In this document: positions 18,952-28,221 of the stretch, in pieces
Layout: each line of letters starts with the position of its first letter
Position numbering within the stretch: the first letter of the stretch is position 1
NCBI RefSeq assembly: GCF_016786215.1
Contig: NZ_JADOBG010000011.1
Coordinates: forward strand, 84,919-148,918
DNA length: 64,000 nt
From: Legionella bononiensis
GTDB taxonomy: Bacteria > Pseudomonadota > Gammaproteobacteria > Legionellales > Legionellaceae
Reading direction: 5' to 3'
Notes under the pieces: generated by a model
What the model was told of the DNA's origin: nothing
What the model saw: the letters and a program-made list of their open reading frames with translations, nothing else
Database searches by the model: none
Made by a program: the position numbers and the translations under genes

Positions 18952-21900
18952 ATGGGTAATGATTCATCTTTTATTAATGAGGCGGTAGTTAGTTCTCAAA
19001 CCGTTTCAGCTAAATCCAGTACAAACAACGTATGGAATACAGGCCTGTTAAAGATACTTGAGCATAAAAATCTGTCGCTGGAGCTTTTTCATAAAGATAA
19101 TACACAACATCTAAGTTTTGATAGTGATATTAATGAGCATGCTAAATGGCTATTTAATAACATCTATAAAATACCTTATCCCGTTGCAAAACAGGAGGTT
19201 GTTGTTCCTGGATTTTCCAGATATGCACATGGATTAACTCACGTTTCGCGTGCGGCTCATTATATACCTGTATTTGCTAATCTATATCGCAAACATCGTG
19301 TTAAGGACTCAGATACACTCACCGAAGAAGACATTAAATTATTACAAATTGCCGCATTATTCCATGATTCTGCTCGAGAAGATGAAAATGAAGATCAATG
19401 GGATCATGAGAGCGCCTTATTGCTTTATCATTATTTAAGACAGGTATTACGCGTTAACAAAGAAAAGGCTTGTTTGATTGCCGAGGCAACTGCTAATAAA
19501 GACCTCCATAAAACAGGATATTTTAGAATTAACGAAGGGGAAGATGGCCAGATAAGCTGGCAATTTGATTCAAGCATCACTAAGGATAATTACCAAAAAA
19601 GCATTTATCATCAATTGATTCATGATGTGGACTGTCTCGATATTATCAGAGCCAGACCTGCTTTTGATGCCAAATATCTTGATTTTTATCAGATTGCAGC
19701 TAAGGATAATCCTTTGGCTCTGGAGGAGATGGCGCAATTAATTTGTGAAGCAAGAAGCTTAATTACCTATCATGGGGATTCTTACGGAACGATTGAGCCC
19801 TCGATCAAAATCAACTACGAACAGGAAAATGGATTTCAAGCAATAGCTCAAGATATAAAACGCTACAATTATCCTGTTCTGAAAGCATTAAGTAAGGAAT
19901 TACTCCCTATTGAGCAGCTTTCTACAATGCCACTGGTTGAATTAACTCCTTATGACCCTCAAAAGGAATTAACCCAGGAAAACCTTGAGGCCGCACTCCG
20001 AGACGGAAAGATTCTTGCCAGATCAATCATCTATGTATCAGAAGAGGTTGCGTTTAATTCTACCTCTGGAATCAAAGGAAACAAAGCACAAATCGAAATT
20101 GAAAAATCCATGCGTAGACCTGGTGTCGCTACACCCAGCTCTAAACCTGATCGATTTATTAAACATGGAAATCCATACCGCTCTGTCTCACTGCTGGGGT
20201 ACGGTGCGGGATTATGGTCTAATGTTGGATTTTTAATGATCAACCCTAATCCTGCTGACATTCAATTGATCAGCAGCGTTGATGCAGACACAGGCTATCA
20301 AAAAAAATCCATTTGGAACAATAACGTGACACAAGATATTGATGTAATCAATCAACAGTATGCTGACCTGCATCAATCATTAAAGCTGGGTGGGCAATAT
20401 CGGAGGATGCATAATGGGGAGTTTACAACGCACTCTGAACTTTTATATCACTGCAAAAAAATAGATGCAATTTACTTCACTCAGGATCAGACACCAAACA
20501 ATCCATGCCTTCCGCCATATTTTGGCCTATTACAGGCAGTTTATTTACGAAATGAATATGAAACTGCTTATAACAAAGCCAAAGCAGCCTATATTTTAAC
20601 CTATGGACCAGAACAAGGTGAACGCGAATTCATCACTGAGTTTGGCGAAAAAAAGAAACTTCCAATTATTGAATATTCTTCTAGGCACAACCAAATTCAC
20701 CTTACTGCTGAACAGGAATTGGATGATGAACTATTAATCCAACGATGGACGGCTATCTGTTCACGCTACATCAGAACACAAGTATCTCATGGACACGCAG
20801 ATGTACTTGAAGATAATTTGGAAGCTATCAAAGTTAAGAGCATGTATTTCATCCATGAATATCAACCTGATCGCAATTATTCAGATGAAGAACTTCAAAA
20901 ACTCCTTCATCAGACAGATTATTATCTTTTTAACAAAAGGTACATCCATGGAAACAGAATTCTGCCGGCAGATTCAAATTACCCAGTTCATTTAAGAGAA
21001 CGAATTAATCTCGCGATTGAGCAGGAGCGGCAAACCATTGCAAAGGAAATGGAAGACAGATTATATGATGATCTATTGTCAGAACAACACTCCATTCTTT
21101 CAGAACATAGCTACGCTCTAATTATGCAAAGCACCCGTCTGCAAGATAAATTAAAAAATACCCGTGGCGTATTGGAACAACTATTTAATAATATCCCGGT
21201 GATTCCCACTAATAAATCGGATGCATATGCATACAATCCTATGATTGGAGCTTCAAAAAATATACTCAGACATGGAAGGACTAGCAAAGACCCATACTAT
21301 GGTACTCCTGTCATTCCAAACGTGTGCATCAGCCTTGATAAACAAATAAAACTGATTCGTACTCTGAACCTGGATATGAATGTATGCTTGTATCCGCGAA
21401 TTAATGCTGAGAGTAAACTGGATAAGGAAGATATTTTTCATCTGGTTTATGGGCAATGCAGCCTGATCTTCATGTCTGAAGAACCCACAAATGAGAGTCA
21501 AAGGACGTCTACTGAATCACAGTATATTATTACTGAAAACAGATTTTACTATTATGATAAATTAAATGAGATTCTTCATGAGATACCAATAAATGAAAAT
21601 CAGAGAACCTTTTTACACTATTATCGTGCATTGGCTCCAAAAAAACTATCCTTTGAGCAACTGTCCAGAATAACATGCATTATTACTGCTTATTCCCCAA
21701 TAGGTCAGTTCAAATTAAGTCCGGAGCTTTTTTCACTTATCGTGAATAAAATCAAGAATGATGTTTTTTCTGAAGGAACATACGACAACAGTTTTTTTCA
21801 ATATACATACCAGGAATTTTGTACTGTATTTTTTGAGCTATTAAAGCTTCTTCCAGGAGGAAATTTATCATTGAATGAGCTGCATATTTTGGAACATATT

Positions 21901-22569
21901 TTAGCTGAAATTCAAATGGCGCATTCCAGTGATTTATCATTTTCCCAAGAAACTATTGAACCCGTATTGCTTTTTTTCAGAGAAAAGATACAAAAAGAAC
22001 AAACTGATTCACAGCAATCAGGGATACCCGAAAGCAGTTTTAATGAAACCATTAATACAGTTGAGCATGAAGTACTTGTAACAATACCCCCGGTAGAAAA
22101 CAGTTCTGAAACAGAAACAATACCCGAACAGGTGAGTCATGACTCTCCATCCTTTCTTAATCAACATCTAGGAAAATCGGCTGGAACTGCACTTGGGATT
22201 ATAAGTTCCGCCCTAGTTTCATCTATTGCGGCACCACCATTTCTTGCTGAGAAACTGGCCTCACTCCCATCAACAACTGTCCGGGCTCTGTCTACAGCAA
22301 TAGGTGGACTGATTGGCTTTGGTGTAGGCGCTATTATAGATGGGAAAAGAAGTGCCTCGAACGCGCAGGCATTATCCAATGATGCGATTAATTTATGCTC
22401 CACTAGTAAATTATTGGCGGGTTTATCTGCGAATTCGAATCCAGAACCGAGTAATAGAATTGATATAGACCCTGTTTATACAACTATTTATTCGGTACAA
22501 ACTGATGAAACTGAACTTCAAATAGAGAATAACTCACCCGATGACTTGCAGATGAATAACACGATATAG
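18952..22569 (+). CDS. SidE-type phosphodiesterase-domain protein, candidate Dot/Icm effector
   Basis: This large protein of 1205 residues has, at about 60-330, the PDE domain of the Legionella SidE/Dup families. The visible motifs are YAHGLTHVSRA (His93, His97), LFHDSAREDENEDQWDHES (His138, Asp139 and several Glu) and IHDVDCLDIIR (His224, Asp225). In SidE proteins this domain cleaves ADP-ribosylated ubiquitin to make phosphoribosyl links; in DupA/DupB it removes them. There is no evident mono-ART domain, so it cannot be a complete SidE ligase. Residues about 340-1040 match nothing I recognise. Around 1075-1125 lies a Gly/Ala-rich hydrophobic pair (SAGTALGIISSALVSSIAAPP and IGGLIGFGVGAIIDGK) that may insert in host membranes. 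The C-terminus is polar and acidic with Glu residues, as in Dot/Icm signals. Lem10-like proteins are an alternative relative. Confidence 0.85.
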   Translation: MGNDSSFINEAVVSSQTVSAKSSTNNVWNTGLLKILEHKNLSLELFHKDNTQHLSFDSDINEHAKWLFNNIYKIPYPVAKQEVVVPGFSRYAHGLTHVSRAAHYIPVFANLYRKHRVKDSDTLTEEDIKLLQIAALFHDSAREDENEDQWDHESALLLYHYLRQVLRVNKEKACLIAEATANKDLHKTGYFRINEGEDGQISWQFDSSITKDNYQKSIYHQLIHDVDCLDIIRARPAFDAKYLDFYQIAAKDNPLALEEMAQLICEARSLITYHGDSYGTIEPSIKINYEQENGFQAIAQDIKRYNYPVLKALSKELLPIEQLSTMPLVELTPYDPQKELTQENLEAALRDGKILARSIIYVSEEVAFNSTSGIKGNKAQIEIEKSMRRPGVATPSSKPDRFIKHGNPYRSVSLLGYGAGLWSNVGFLMINPNPADIQLISSVDADTGYQKKSIWNNNVTQDIDVINQQYADLHQSLKLGGQYRRMHNGEFTTHSELLYHCKKIDAIYFTQDQTPNNPCLPPYFGLLQAVYLRNEYETAYNKAKAAYILTYGPEQGEREFITEFGEKKKLPIIEYSSRHNQIHLTAEQELDDELLIQRWTAICSRYIRTQVSHGHADVLEDNLEAIKVKSMYFIHEYQPDRNYSDEELQKLLHQTDYYLFNKRYIHGNRILPADSNYPVHLRERINLAIEQERQTIAKEMEDRLYDDLLSEQHSILSEHSYALIMQSTRLQDKLKNTRGVLEQLFNNIPVIPTNKSDAYAYNPMIGASKNILRHGRTSKDPYYGTPVIPNVCISLDKQIKLIRTLNLDMNVCLYPRINAESKLDKEDIFHLVYGQCSLIFMSEEPTNESQRTSTESQYIITENRFYYYDKLNEILHEIPINENQRTFLHYYRALAPKKLSFEQLSRITCIITAYSPIGQFKLSPELFSLIVNKIKNDVFSEGTYDNSFFQYTYQEFCTVFFELLKLLPGGNLSLNELHILEHILAEIQMAHSSDLSFSQETIEPVLLFFREKIQKEQTDSQQSGIPESSFNETINTVEHEVLVTIPPVENSSETETIPEQVSHDSPSFLNQHLGKSAGTALGIISSALVSSIAAPPFLAEKLASLPSTTVRALSTAIGGLIGFGVGAIIDGKRSASNAQALSNDAINLCSTSKLLAGLSANSNPEPSNRIDIDPVYTTIYSVQTDETELQIENNSPDDLQMNNTI

Positions 22570-22657
22570 ATGTTAATACTTCAGGGACTACTCCAGAAAT
22601 TCTCACTTTTTTTAAAATGCATACTAATTAACCCCAATTTGCATATTTTATAAGCTT

Positions 22658-22683
22658 GTCATCCTCGCGAAAGCGGGGATGAC
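22658..22683. repeat. Short GTCATCC palindrome
   Basis: GTCATCC-T-CGC, loop GAAA, GCG-G-GGATGAC forms a compact hairpin. It is a REP-like palindrome common in many bacterial genomes. It lies between the large effector-like gene and the next small gene and may end transcription or stabilise the message. Confidence 0.7.
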
Positions 22684-22859
22684 GTATAAAAAGTAAGGAG
22701 CGTTGAGGAGCTATCCCCATTGATTCGTTACTAATTATATTGTAAGTTTGATTTCGATAATCAGTGAGGTTCAATCAGGAACAACTCAGGGGAAGTTGGG
22801 AGTATTTGATAATTTGTCAACACTCACTGGAATTAACAAGTCGTAAAGGAGTTATTACA

Positions 22860-23201
22860 ATGGATAAGAAAGAGACAACCAAACAATCTGTGAGCTGGTA
22901 CCATCTTTTAAATTGGAGTACTGCATACCGAGGTTACAATGCATTAATCGCAGGTCTTGTTATGCTTGAATACATCAATAACCCTGAAGCAGCAGCAATT
23001 GAATATCTTCCTGATGTTGCTGTTCATGCATTTGAAGCAATAGCCCCTAATTCATTAAACAATTTGGCAATAACGGCAAATTTTACCAGAGGAATACAAG
23101 CAGGCTTGGCATTTTTTTCAGGGAATTCGACTATCCCAAGCGCGGCTAATATTGCTGATGTATTCAACCATGGGCTCAGTGTTTATCGCAGACTGTCTTA
23201 A
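22860..23201 (+). CDS. Small hypothetical protein downstream of the SidE-PDE-like gene
   Basis: This 113-aa protein starts at the ATG at 22860, preceded by AAAGGAG with an 8-base gap; an upstream in-frame start would have no such site. It is rich in Ala, Asn and Leu, with several amphipathic helical stretches (ALIAGLVMLEYI, AVHAFEAIA, GIQAGLAFFSG) and no clear signal peptide. I do not recognise it. It follows the candidate effector on the same strand with a 290-base gap, so co-transcription is uncertain; it may be a separate accessory gene or a second effector. Confidence 0.65.
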   Translation: MDKKETTKQSVSWYHLLNWSTAYRGYNALIAGLVMLEYINNPEAAAIEYLPDVAVHAFEAIAPNSLNNLAITANFTRGIQAGLAFFSGNSTIPSAANIADVFNHGLSVYRRLS

Positions 23202-23254
23202 TTAATTGGACAAGAGCATCGATTTAGAATTGATCCCATTGATTTCATAATAAA

Positions 23255-24139
23255 CTATGACCGACTGTAATGAAGTAATTGTTCTACTGTATCTTTTTGA
23301 TTGTCAGTCAAATAACAACTCTTCATTACGTTAATGAGTTCTTCTTTTGAATAAAGACGCAATCCTCTGGCTTTGAAAAGTTCCAACTCCTCTACTGTAG
23401 GAAATGAATAAAATCCTTTATCGGTTGCATTTTGAACCAAAACCGATAGTGATTCATTTCTTGATAGTTTAAGTAAATTAGTCGTGACGAGTTCAACTCC
23501 AATGGGAATCAGAGCGAGGACGTTGTGCATCATGGATCGTGTATAATCAATAGAGCAGGTTCGTGAATCGATAATAGAGCCTTCATCCAATTGTTCGGAT
23601 ACTCGAAGCAAGGTGATGCCATAGTGTTGTTCCTGATTCAACATGGCTGCAAACAGAGGCATAATTCCTCTGTATTGTGGCAACAAACCAGGATGAACAT
23701 TCCATAAATAATGTTCGTTTGAACGAGTAAAGTAATCGATAAGCTGTGCATCAAGTTTGACAATACATCTTATAGAAATAACCACATCAATCTTCCAATT
23801 CTTTGCTTGTTCTAAAATAAATTGGGACGCTTTTTTATTATCAATAGAGGGACAAAATGCATAATTGATAGCATATTTTTGAACCAAGGCATCTAATCCT
23901 GCATATTTACCCTCATTCCGATGATTTTTAAGGAACGGAATTAGAACCTCACTAAATAAGGTTCGCTCATAGAAAATTAATTGGTTTATATCTTCTTGTA
24001 TTTTTTCGGGCTTAAATGCCAATTCGTTCTTAAATACCAAAAAAGATGCTTTTAAATGAGTTTTTGCCCATTTAATGCATATCTCATTTGCCATATTATA
24101 AGAATATAAATCGCTGCCTATAAGAAAAAGTACATTCAT
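23255..24139 (-). CDS. Formyltransferase-family protein
   Basis: This 294-aa protein has the formyl-transferase N-terminal fold. The N-terminus MNVLFLIGSDLYS is followed in the middle by the folate-enzyme signature WNVHPGLLPQYRG with the conserved His, then GITLLRVSEQLDEGSIID, as in methionyl-tRNA and UDP-sugar formyltransferases. The Asn of the catalytic Asn-His-Asp trio is displaced or replaced (the N of WNVHPG precedes the His); the Asp is in LDEGSI. The true fmt gene normally pairs with def, which is absent here, so another formyl acceptor is likely. The ATG at 24139 was chosen over an upstream TTG. It is divergent from the epimerase gene. Confidence 0.75.
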   Translation of the reverse strand: MNVLFLIGSDLYSYNMANEICIKWAKTHLKASFLVFKNELAFKPEKIQEDINQLIFYERTLFSEVLIPFLKNHRNEGKYAGLDALVQKYAINYAFCPSIDNKKASQFILEQAKNWKIDVVISIRCIVKLDAQLIDYFTRSNEHYLWNVHPGLLPQYRGIMPLFAAMLNQEQHYGITLLRVSEQLDEGSIIDSRTCSIDYTRSMMHNVLALIPIGVELVTTNLLKLSRNESLSVLVQNATDKGFYSFPTVEELELFKARGLRLYSKEELINVMKSCYLTDNQKDTVEQLLHYSRS

Positions 24140-24244
24140 CGAATTCTCTTTAAAGATCCTATAATTGACTAGGTAGACTCCAATTAACTCCAAATAAAAG
24201 TTAGTACAATTTATCTACTCTATTAATTATGAGGAACTTTATCT

Positions 24245-25375
24245 ATGGATGTCGCATCATTAAAAATATATAGACTAAACTATAAATTACCACAACCTCT
24301 TTGTATTGCTACTTATACCTGGACTCACTTAGAAAACATTATAGTCCAACTTCATTATCATGATTTGATTGGCATTGGTGAAGCGGCTCCCTTTGTCCTG
24401 ATGACAGGTGAATCATTCGATGATGTTGTTTCGCAACTACAGAAGGTTAAAGATCACCCTATTGATCCGAATGCCGCACCTCACGTTTTTTATCAATTTC
24501 TCAAGGATCAGGTTAAGAGTTCTCATGCTTCTGCTGCTTTAGATAGTGCTTTTCATGACTTAGTAGGAAAAATAAACAATAAACCTGTATACAGGCTTTT
24601 TGGCAATGAGACGAAGCGCACCCCCAATAGTTTAACTATACCTATTTTAGATTTAGAAGAAACCCAAGATTTTGCGTTGTCTATTCTTAATAATCATCCC
24701 CAGGTTCAACTCATAAAGATTAAAATGGATCTTAATACGATTAATCTCAAAACAACGGAATTAATTAAACGTATATTTGCTAAAGACGTATCTTATGTGA
24801 TTGATCCCAATCAAAGTTTTAAAGATGCACAACAAGCAATTGAAGTATTAAAAGAAATGCAATCGATTTTAAAATCGGTAATTGCGGTTGAACAACCTGT
24901 AGCAAAATACGATTATCAAGGATTATTGGAGATAAAAAATCAGCTTGGTGGCATTCAGATTTATGCTGATGAGAGCATCGTGGGCATGGATGATCTGGAA
25001 GAGCTTATTCGTTTGAAGGCGGTCAATGGAATTAATATCAAAATCCAAAAAGCAGGCGGAATTTGGAAAGCACGTCTTATGGCGCAAAGAGCTCATGAAG
25101 CAGGATTAAAGGTAATGGTTGGATGTATGATGGAAAGCCCTTTGGGTGTGGCAGCAGGCATTCATTTTGCAGCATCAATGCCTAATATCGCATTTACTGA
25201 TTTAGATAGTGACTTATTTTTATTTAAAGATTTAAAGAATCCTGTTTTTACTCAATTACCCTACATTCAGGGTATGAGAATACCCTTCGAAAAGCCTGGT
25301 TTAGGAATAGAGATTAATGAGTCTGTTCTGCATCATCTGGCAAAACAAAATGAACTGATTTATGAAGAACTGTAA
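24245..25375 (+). CDS. Dipeptide epimerase (enolase superfamily, L-Ala-D/L-Glu type)
   Basis: The product has 376 residues. The enolase-superfamily MLE subgroup residues are visible: Lys158 and Lys160 in LIKIKMD, the metal ligands Asp187 (VIDPNQ), Glu216 (AVEQP) and Asp242 (YADES), and the second base Lys266 (INIKIQKAGG). A C-terminal TDLDSD (Asp319, Asp321) is the mark of L-Ala-D/L-Glu and related dipeptide epimerases, where it binds the dipeptide amino group. It would invert the alpha-carbon of the second residue of a dipeptide. It could serve murein-peptide recycling, but the neighbours suggest a dedicated small pathway. Its 3' end overlaps the convergent ATP-grasp gene by 16 bases. Confidence 0.85.
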   Translation: MDVASLKIYRLNYKLPQPLCIATYTWTHLENIIVQLHYHDLIGIGEAAPFVLMTGESFDDVVSQLQKVKDHPIDPNAAPHVFYQFLKDQVKSSHASAALDSAFHDLVGKINNKPVYRLFGNETKRTPNSLTIPILDLEETQDFALSILNNHPQVQLIKIKMDLNTINLKTTELIKRIFAKDVSYVIDPNQSFKDAQQAIEVLKEMQSILKSVIAVEQPVAKYDYQGLLEIKNQLGGIQIYADESIVGMDDLEELIRLKAVNGINIKIQKAGGIWKARLMAQRAHEAGLKVMVGCMMESPLGVAAGIHFAASMPNIAFTDLDSDLFLFKDLKNPVFTQLPYIQGMRIPFEKPGLGIEINESVLHHLAKQNELIYEEL

Positions 25376-26628
25376 GGTTCTGATTGTATTTTTACCAGAG
25401 GTGCATTTTTTAAGCTGAGAAAATCGTGATAGAGAGGATCAAAGCGCGAGTTGCTTAATATCATTGTCGCCGCAATATTAGAGGGTTTAACTAAAATATC
25501 GTATTCTCCACTGGGCTGCATTTGAATTAATTCTCCAGGCTTTACATTCCATTCAATACTCAACTCACTATTCAGTTTGGGTAATTCAAGACTCAAAACG
25601 ATTCCATTTTTTTTAGGAACATAACAAAAAAAAGCAAACTCAGTTATTGGTTGGGTTTGAATGGTTAAGGGTCTTTGCAGTCTTAACATAAAATGAGCCA
25701 ATTCGAGATTAACTCCTGTCATGCGTTCAATCATGGTCACAACCAAGGCCCCAGAGGGCCTTGCGGCTATCTCCAAAAAAACGACTTCATTATTTTGTGT
25801 CAGAAACAATTCACAATGAGTCACTCCATCAGGTGGTTGTAACGAGGCAATGATCTGTTGATGCACTACGTTCAATTGGTTCCAACGCGAATCATGTTCA
25901 GGAAGCACGATACTGCCCGTTGGATAGCCCTCTTTAAACAATGCCATAGGCCATAGGTATTCTGAAATGGAAACAAATCGAATTTCCTTATTTTCCACAA
26001 TCGCATCACAATGAAATAAAGTTCCCTCAATAAACTCTTCAATTTGAAAGGAGATTTCTGAATGTGCTATTTGCTCAACATAAGCGAACCAGTCGTTTCT
26101 ATTATGTATTTTCTTAAAACTGGCGCTACCGTATAATGCAATCGGTTTTACAGCAAAAGGATAGTTGAATTTTTTTTCCAGCTCAGTGATGTAACGCACT
26201 TTATCGGTAATATATTCTTCTCTATTAAACACCTGGTGATATGGAGTACGAATTCCTTGAGCATCTAATGTATTTTTCATGACAATTTTATCAATAAATT
26301 TAATTAAGACTTGTTCTCCTTCTCCGTTTAATCCTAAATAATCAATAAGCTTTCCAACAACAAGGATGCATGCTTCGTCGTTGGTCACTAATCTTAATTG
26401 GTTACGACTTATTTCATTTAAATAATGTTCAACTAAGGGTAATGTAGTCTCGAACGATATGGGATCAATCACATGAATTTTTTCAAAAAAAATCTTTTGC
26501 TCTTCATTTAATTGGGCATAAATCGTTGAATTAATGAATAAAATGCTGCGAGTTTCAGAACACTTTAATACACTCAAATCACTTTTAAAAGGGGTTATGG
26601 CATTAAAAAAAATAGCAACTGAGTTCAT
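25360..26628 (-). CDS. ATP-grasp domain ligase
   Basis: This 422-aa protein resembles ATP-grasp carboxylate-amine ligases (BacD/L-amino-acid ligase and carbamoyl-phosphate-like families). An N-terminal pre-ATP-grasp part (residues 1-110) is followed by the core: NTLDAQGIRTPYHQVF, KFNYPFAVKPIALYGSASFKKI (nucleotide-binding Lys and Gly/Ser-rich loop), FQIEEFIEGTLFHCDAIV, and the metal-binding FLEIAARPSGALVV with Glu and Arg. It should activate a carboxylate as acyl phosphate and join it to an amine. GAGGGAT before the ATG supports the start. Opposed to the epimerase and near a formyltransferase, it may make a dipeptide-like compound. Confidence 0.82.
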   Translation of the reverse strand: MNSVAIFFNAITPFKSDLSVLKCSETRSILFINSTIYAQLNEEQKIFFEKIHVIDPISFETTLPLVEHYLNEISRNQLRLVTNDEACILVVGKLIDYLGLNGEGEQVLIKFIDKIVMKNTLDAQGIRTPYHQVFNREEYITDKVRYITELEKKFNYPFAVKPIALYGSASFKKIHNRNDWFAYVEQIAHSEISFQIEEFIEGTLFHCDAIVENKEIRFVSISEYLWPMALFKEGYPTGSIVLPEHDSRWNQLNVVHQQIIASLQPPDGVTHCELFLTQNNEVVFLEIAARPSGALVVTMIERMTGVNLELAHFMLRLQRPLTIQTQPITEFAFFCYVPKKNGIVLSLELPKLNSELSIEWNVKPGELIQMQPSGEYDILVKPSNIAATMILSNSRFDPLYHDFLSLKNAPLVKIQSEPYSSS

Positions 26629-26773
26629 TTTATCCCTCTACATTCCAAGTAACGACTATGCTCCTGTTGTAATTATATGGCTAAATTTAAAATCATGTAG
26701 CCCGATATCACTCTTTATTATCAATCCTAACCCCATTAGACTAATGACTTATTCCAGACAAAAACGAAAACCA

Positions 26774-27325
26774 ATGCAGAAACTTCCTAAAGAATTCTAT
26801 CAAAGAGACACGGTACAGGTTGCCAAAGACCTATTAGGAAAAGTTCTGGTACATCATGATGAAGGGGTAATCCGTATCGGTAAAATAGTAGAAGTGGAGG
26901 CTTATGTTGGACAACAGGATTTAGCGTCGCATTCGTCGAAAGGGATAACCAAACGTACTGAAGTGATGTATGGGCCTGCTGGATTTGCATACATTTATCT
27001 GATCTATGGAATGTACTATTGCACTAACGTGGTTACAGAGAAAGAAGGTGTTGGTTCAGCGGTATTAATAAGGGCACTGGAACCTGTGCAAAATACCATT
27101 GGAAGAACTCAGGGGCCTGGATTATTATCCAGGGCCATGAATATTGATAAAAGTTTGAATCGACATGATTTAACTGGCGACACTTTTTATCTAGCGGACA
27201 CTAATGATCAAACCAACTTCACGATAATGGAAAAACCCAGAATAGGCGTTCACTATGCTAAAGATTGGACTGATAAATTATTAAGGTTTTATATAAAAGA
27301 TAATGCGTTTATTTCCAAACCTTGA
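26774..27325 (+). CDS. 3-methyladenine DNA glycosylase (AAG/MPG family)
   Basis: This 183-aa base-excision enzyme of the alkyladenine glycosylase family shows FYQRDTVQVAKDLLGKVLVH, the catalytic Glu in KIVEVEAYVGQQDLASHSSKG, RTEVMYGPAGFAYIYLIYGMYYCTNVV, and the Arg-Ala-Leu-Glu-Pro motif RALEPV followed by GPGLLSRAM. The length is normal. I chose the ATG at 26774; an ATG at 26744 would add ten residues, and neither has a strong ribosome-binding site. It removes alkylated or deaminated purines from DNA. Confidence 0.93.
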   Translation: MQKLPKEFYQRDTVQVAKDLLGKVLVHHDEGVIRIGKIVEVEAYVGQQDLASHSSKGITKRTEVMYGPAGFAYIYLIYGMYYCTNVVTEKEGVGSAVLIRALEPVQNTIGRTQGPGLLSRAMNIDKSLNRHDLTGDTFYLADTNDQTNFTIMEKPRIGVHYAKDWTDKLLRFYIKDNAFISKP

Positions 27326-27344
27326 TATCCAGTACAACGTTACA

Positions 27345-27545
27345 CTAGCTGTAATAACCAATTTTCACATGAACCTGATAATATTTGACTTTGTTATTAT
27401 CGATAAAGCCTCTGGTTTCCAACACTTCAAACCATTCCAGTTTTCCATGAGATTTTGCCGCCATTATTGCATTATCAATGGCCTTCTCTATACTTTCCTG
27501 CGAAGTACCAATTAATTCAATTAATCGATATACTTTATCCGTCAT
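27345..27545 (-). CDS. Dodecin family flavin-binding protein
   Basis: This 66-aa protein has the full dodecin pattern: VYRLIELIGTSQESIEKAIDNAI helix, then WFEVLETRGFI with the aromatic residue that stacks on flavin, and VKYYQVHVKIGY. Dodecins assemble as hollow dodecamers that store or buffer FMN/riboflavin. Its GGGAG ribosome-binding site lies in the end of ccmI, with only one base between the genes, so it may be read from the ccm operon. Confidence 0.93.
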   Translation of the reverse strand: MTDKVYRLIELIGTSQESIEKAIDNAIMAAKSHGKLEWFEVLETRGFIDNNKVKYYQVHVKIGYYS

Positions 27546-27546
27546 T

Positions 27547-28221
27547 TTACTTACTCCCTAAATTAATTTGATCCTGTGCTTTTGCAATAGCTTTACGAAT
27601 AGATTGAGATTCTTCAGATTGTTCTGGCGCCATAACTAACAGGCGTTGCCAATAAGCTATCGCATCTTTGTAATCATGACTCATGTAAGCGTTCATGGCA
27701 AGCATGGCTAGCGCATCGGGTTGATTAGGATTCTTGTTCAATAGATTCTTAAATACATCTATAATCTCAGCACTAAATTGTTGATTGTTCATCAACCAGA
27801 GACTGTGCGCATAATTCACGGCATACTGTTCATCTTCTGGATTTAAACGATGCGCTTTAGCAAAGGCTTGAGCCGCATTGTTTGTCTCATTTTGACTGGT
27901 ATATAACCTACCCAATAAATACCACCCTTTGGCACTCTTTGGACTGTCATCCAGTTTTGCTCTCAATTTATCGATCAATTCCTGAGGGCTTTTAATTGAT
28001 TTAAGCACTTGTTGAGCGCGTTGCCGGGATTCATTTTGATGAATATAATCCTGCCACTCTGCAAAACCACCCCAAAAATAATAACTGGTAGAAGCCATCA
28101 AAAAAATTATCGGCACCAGCACGATACGGGTCAATAAATTACACTTTAAGGGATAAATTATCAGAATACTTGCAGCAATGGTTATTAAAACCAAAATACT
28201 GATTAACCACCATTCATTCAT
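27547..28221 (-). CDS. ccmI: Cytochrome c maturation protein CcmI (TPR protein)
   Basis: This 224-aa inner-membrane protein has two N-terminal membrane helices (residues 5-22 and 30-50) and a periplasmic TPR region (SAKGWYLLGRLYTSQ, AAQAFAKAHRLNPED, PDALAMLAMNAY, AIAYWQRLLVM). CcmI presents apocytochrome c to the haem ligation complex CcmF/CcmH. It is the last ccm gene of the operon and overlaps ccmH by 8 bases. Confidence 0.9.
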   Translation of the reverse strand: MNEWWLISILVLITIAASILIIYPLKCNLLTRIVLVPIIFLMASTSYYFWGGFAEWQDYIHQNESRQRAQQVLKSIKSPQELIDKLRAKLDDSPKSAKGWYLLGRLYTSQNETNNAAQAFAKAHRLNPEDEQYAVNYAHSLWLMNNQQFSAEIIDVFKNLLNKNPNQPDALAMLAMNAYMSHDYKDAIAYWQRLLVMAPEQSEESQSIRKAIAKAQDQINLGSK

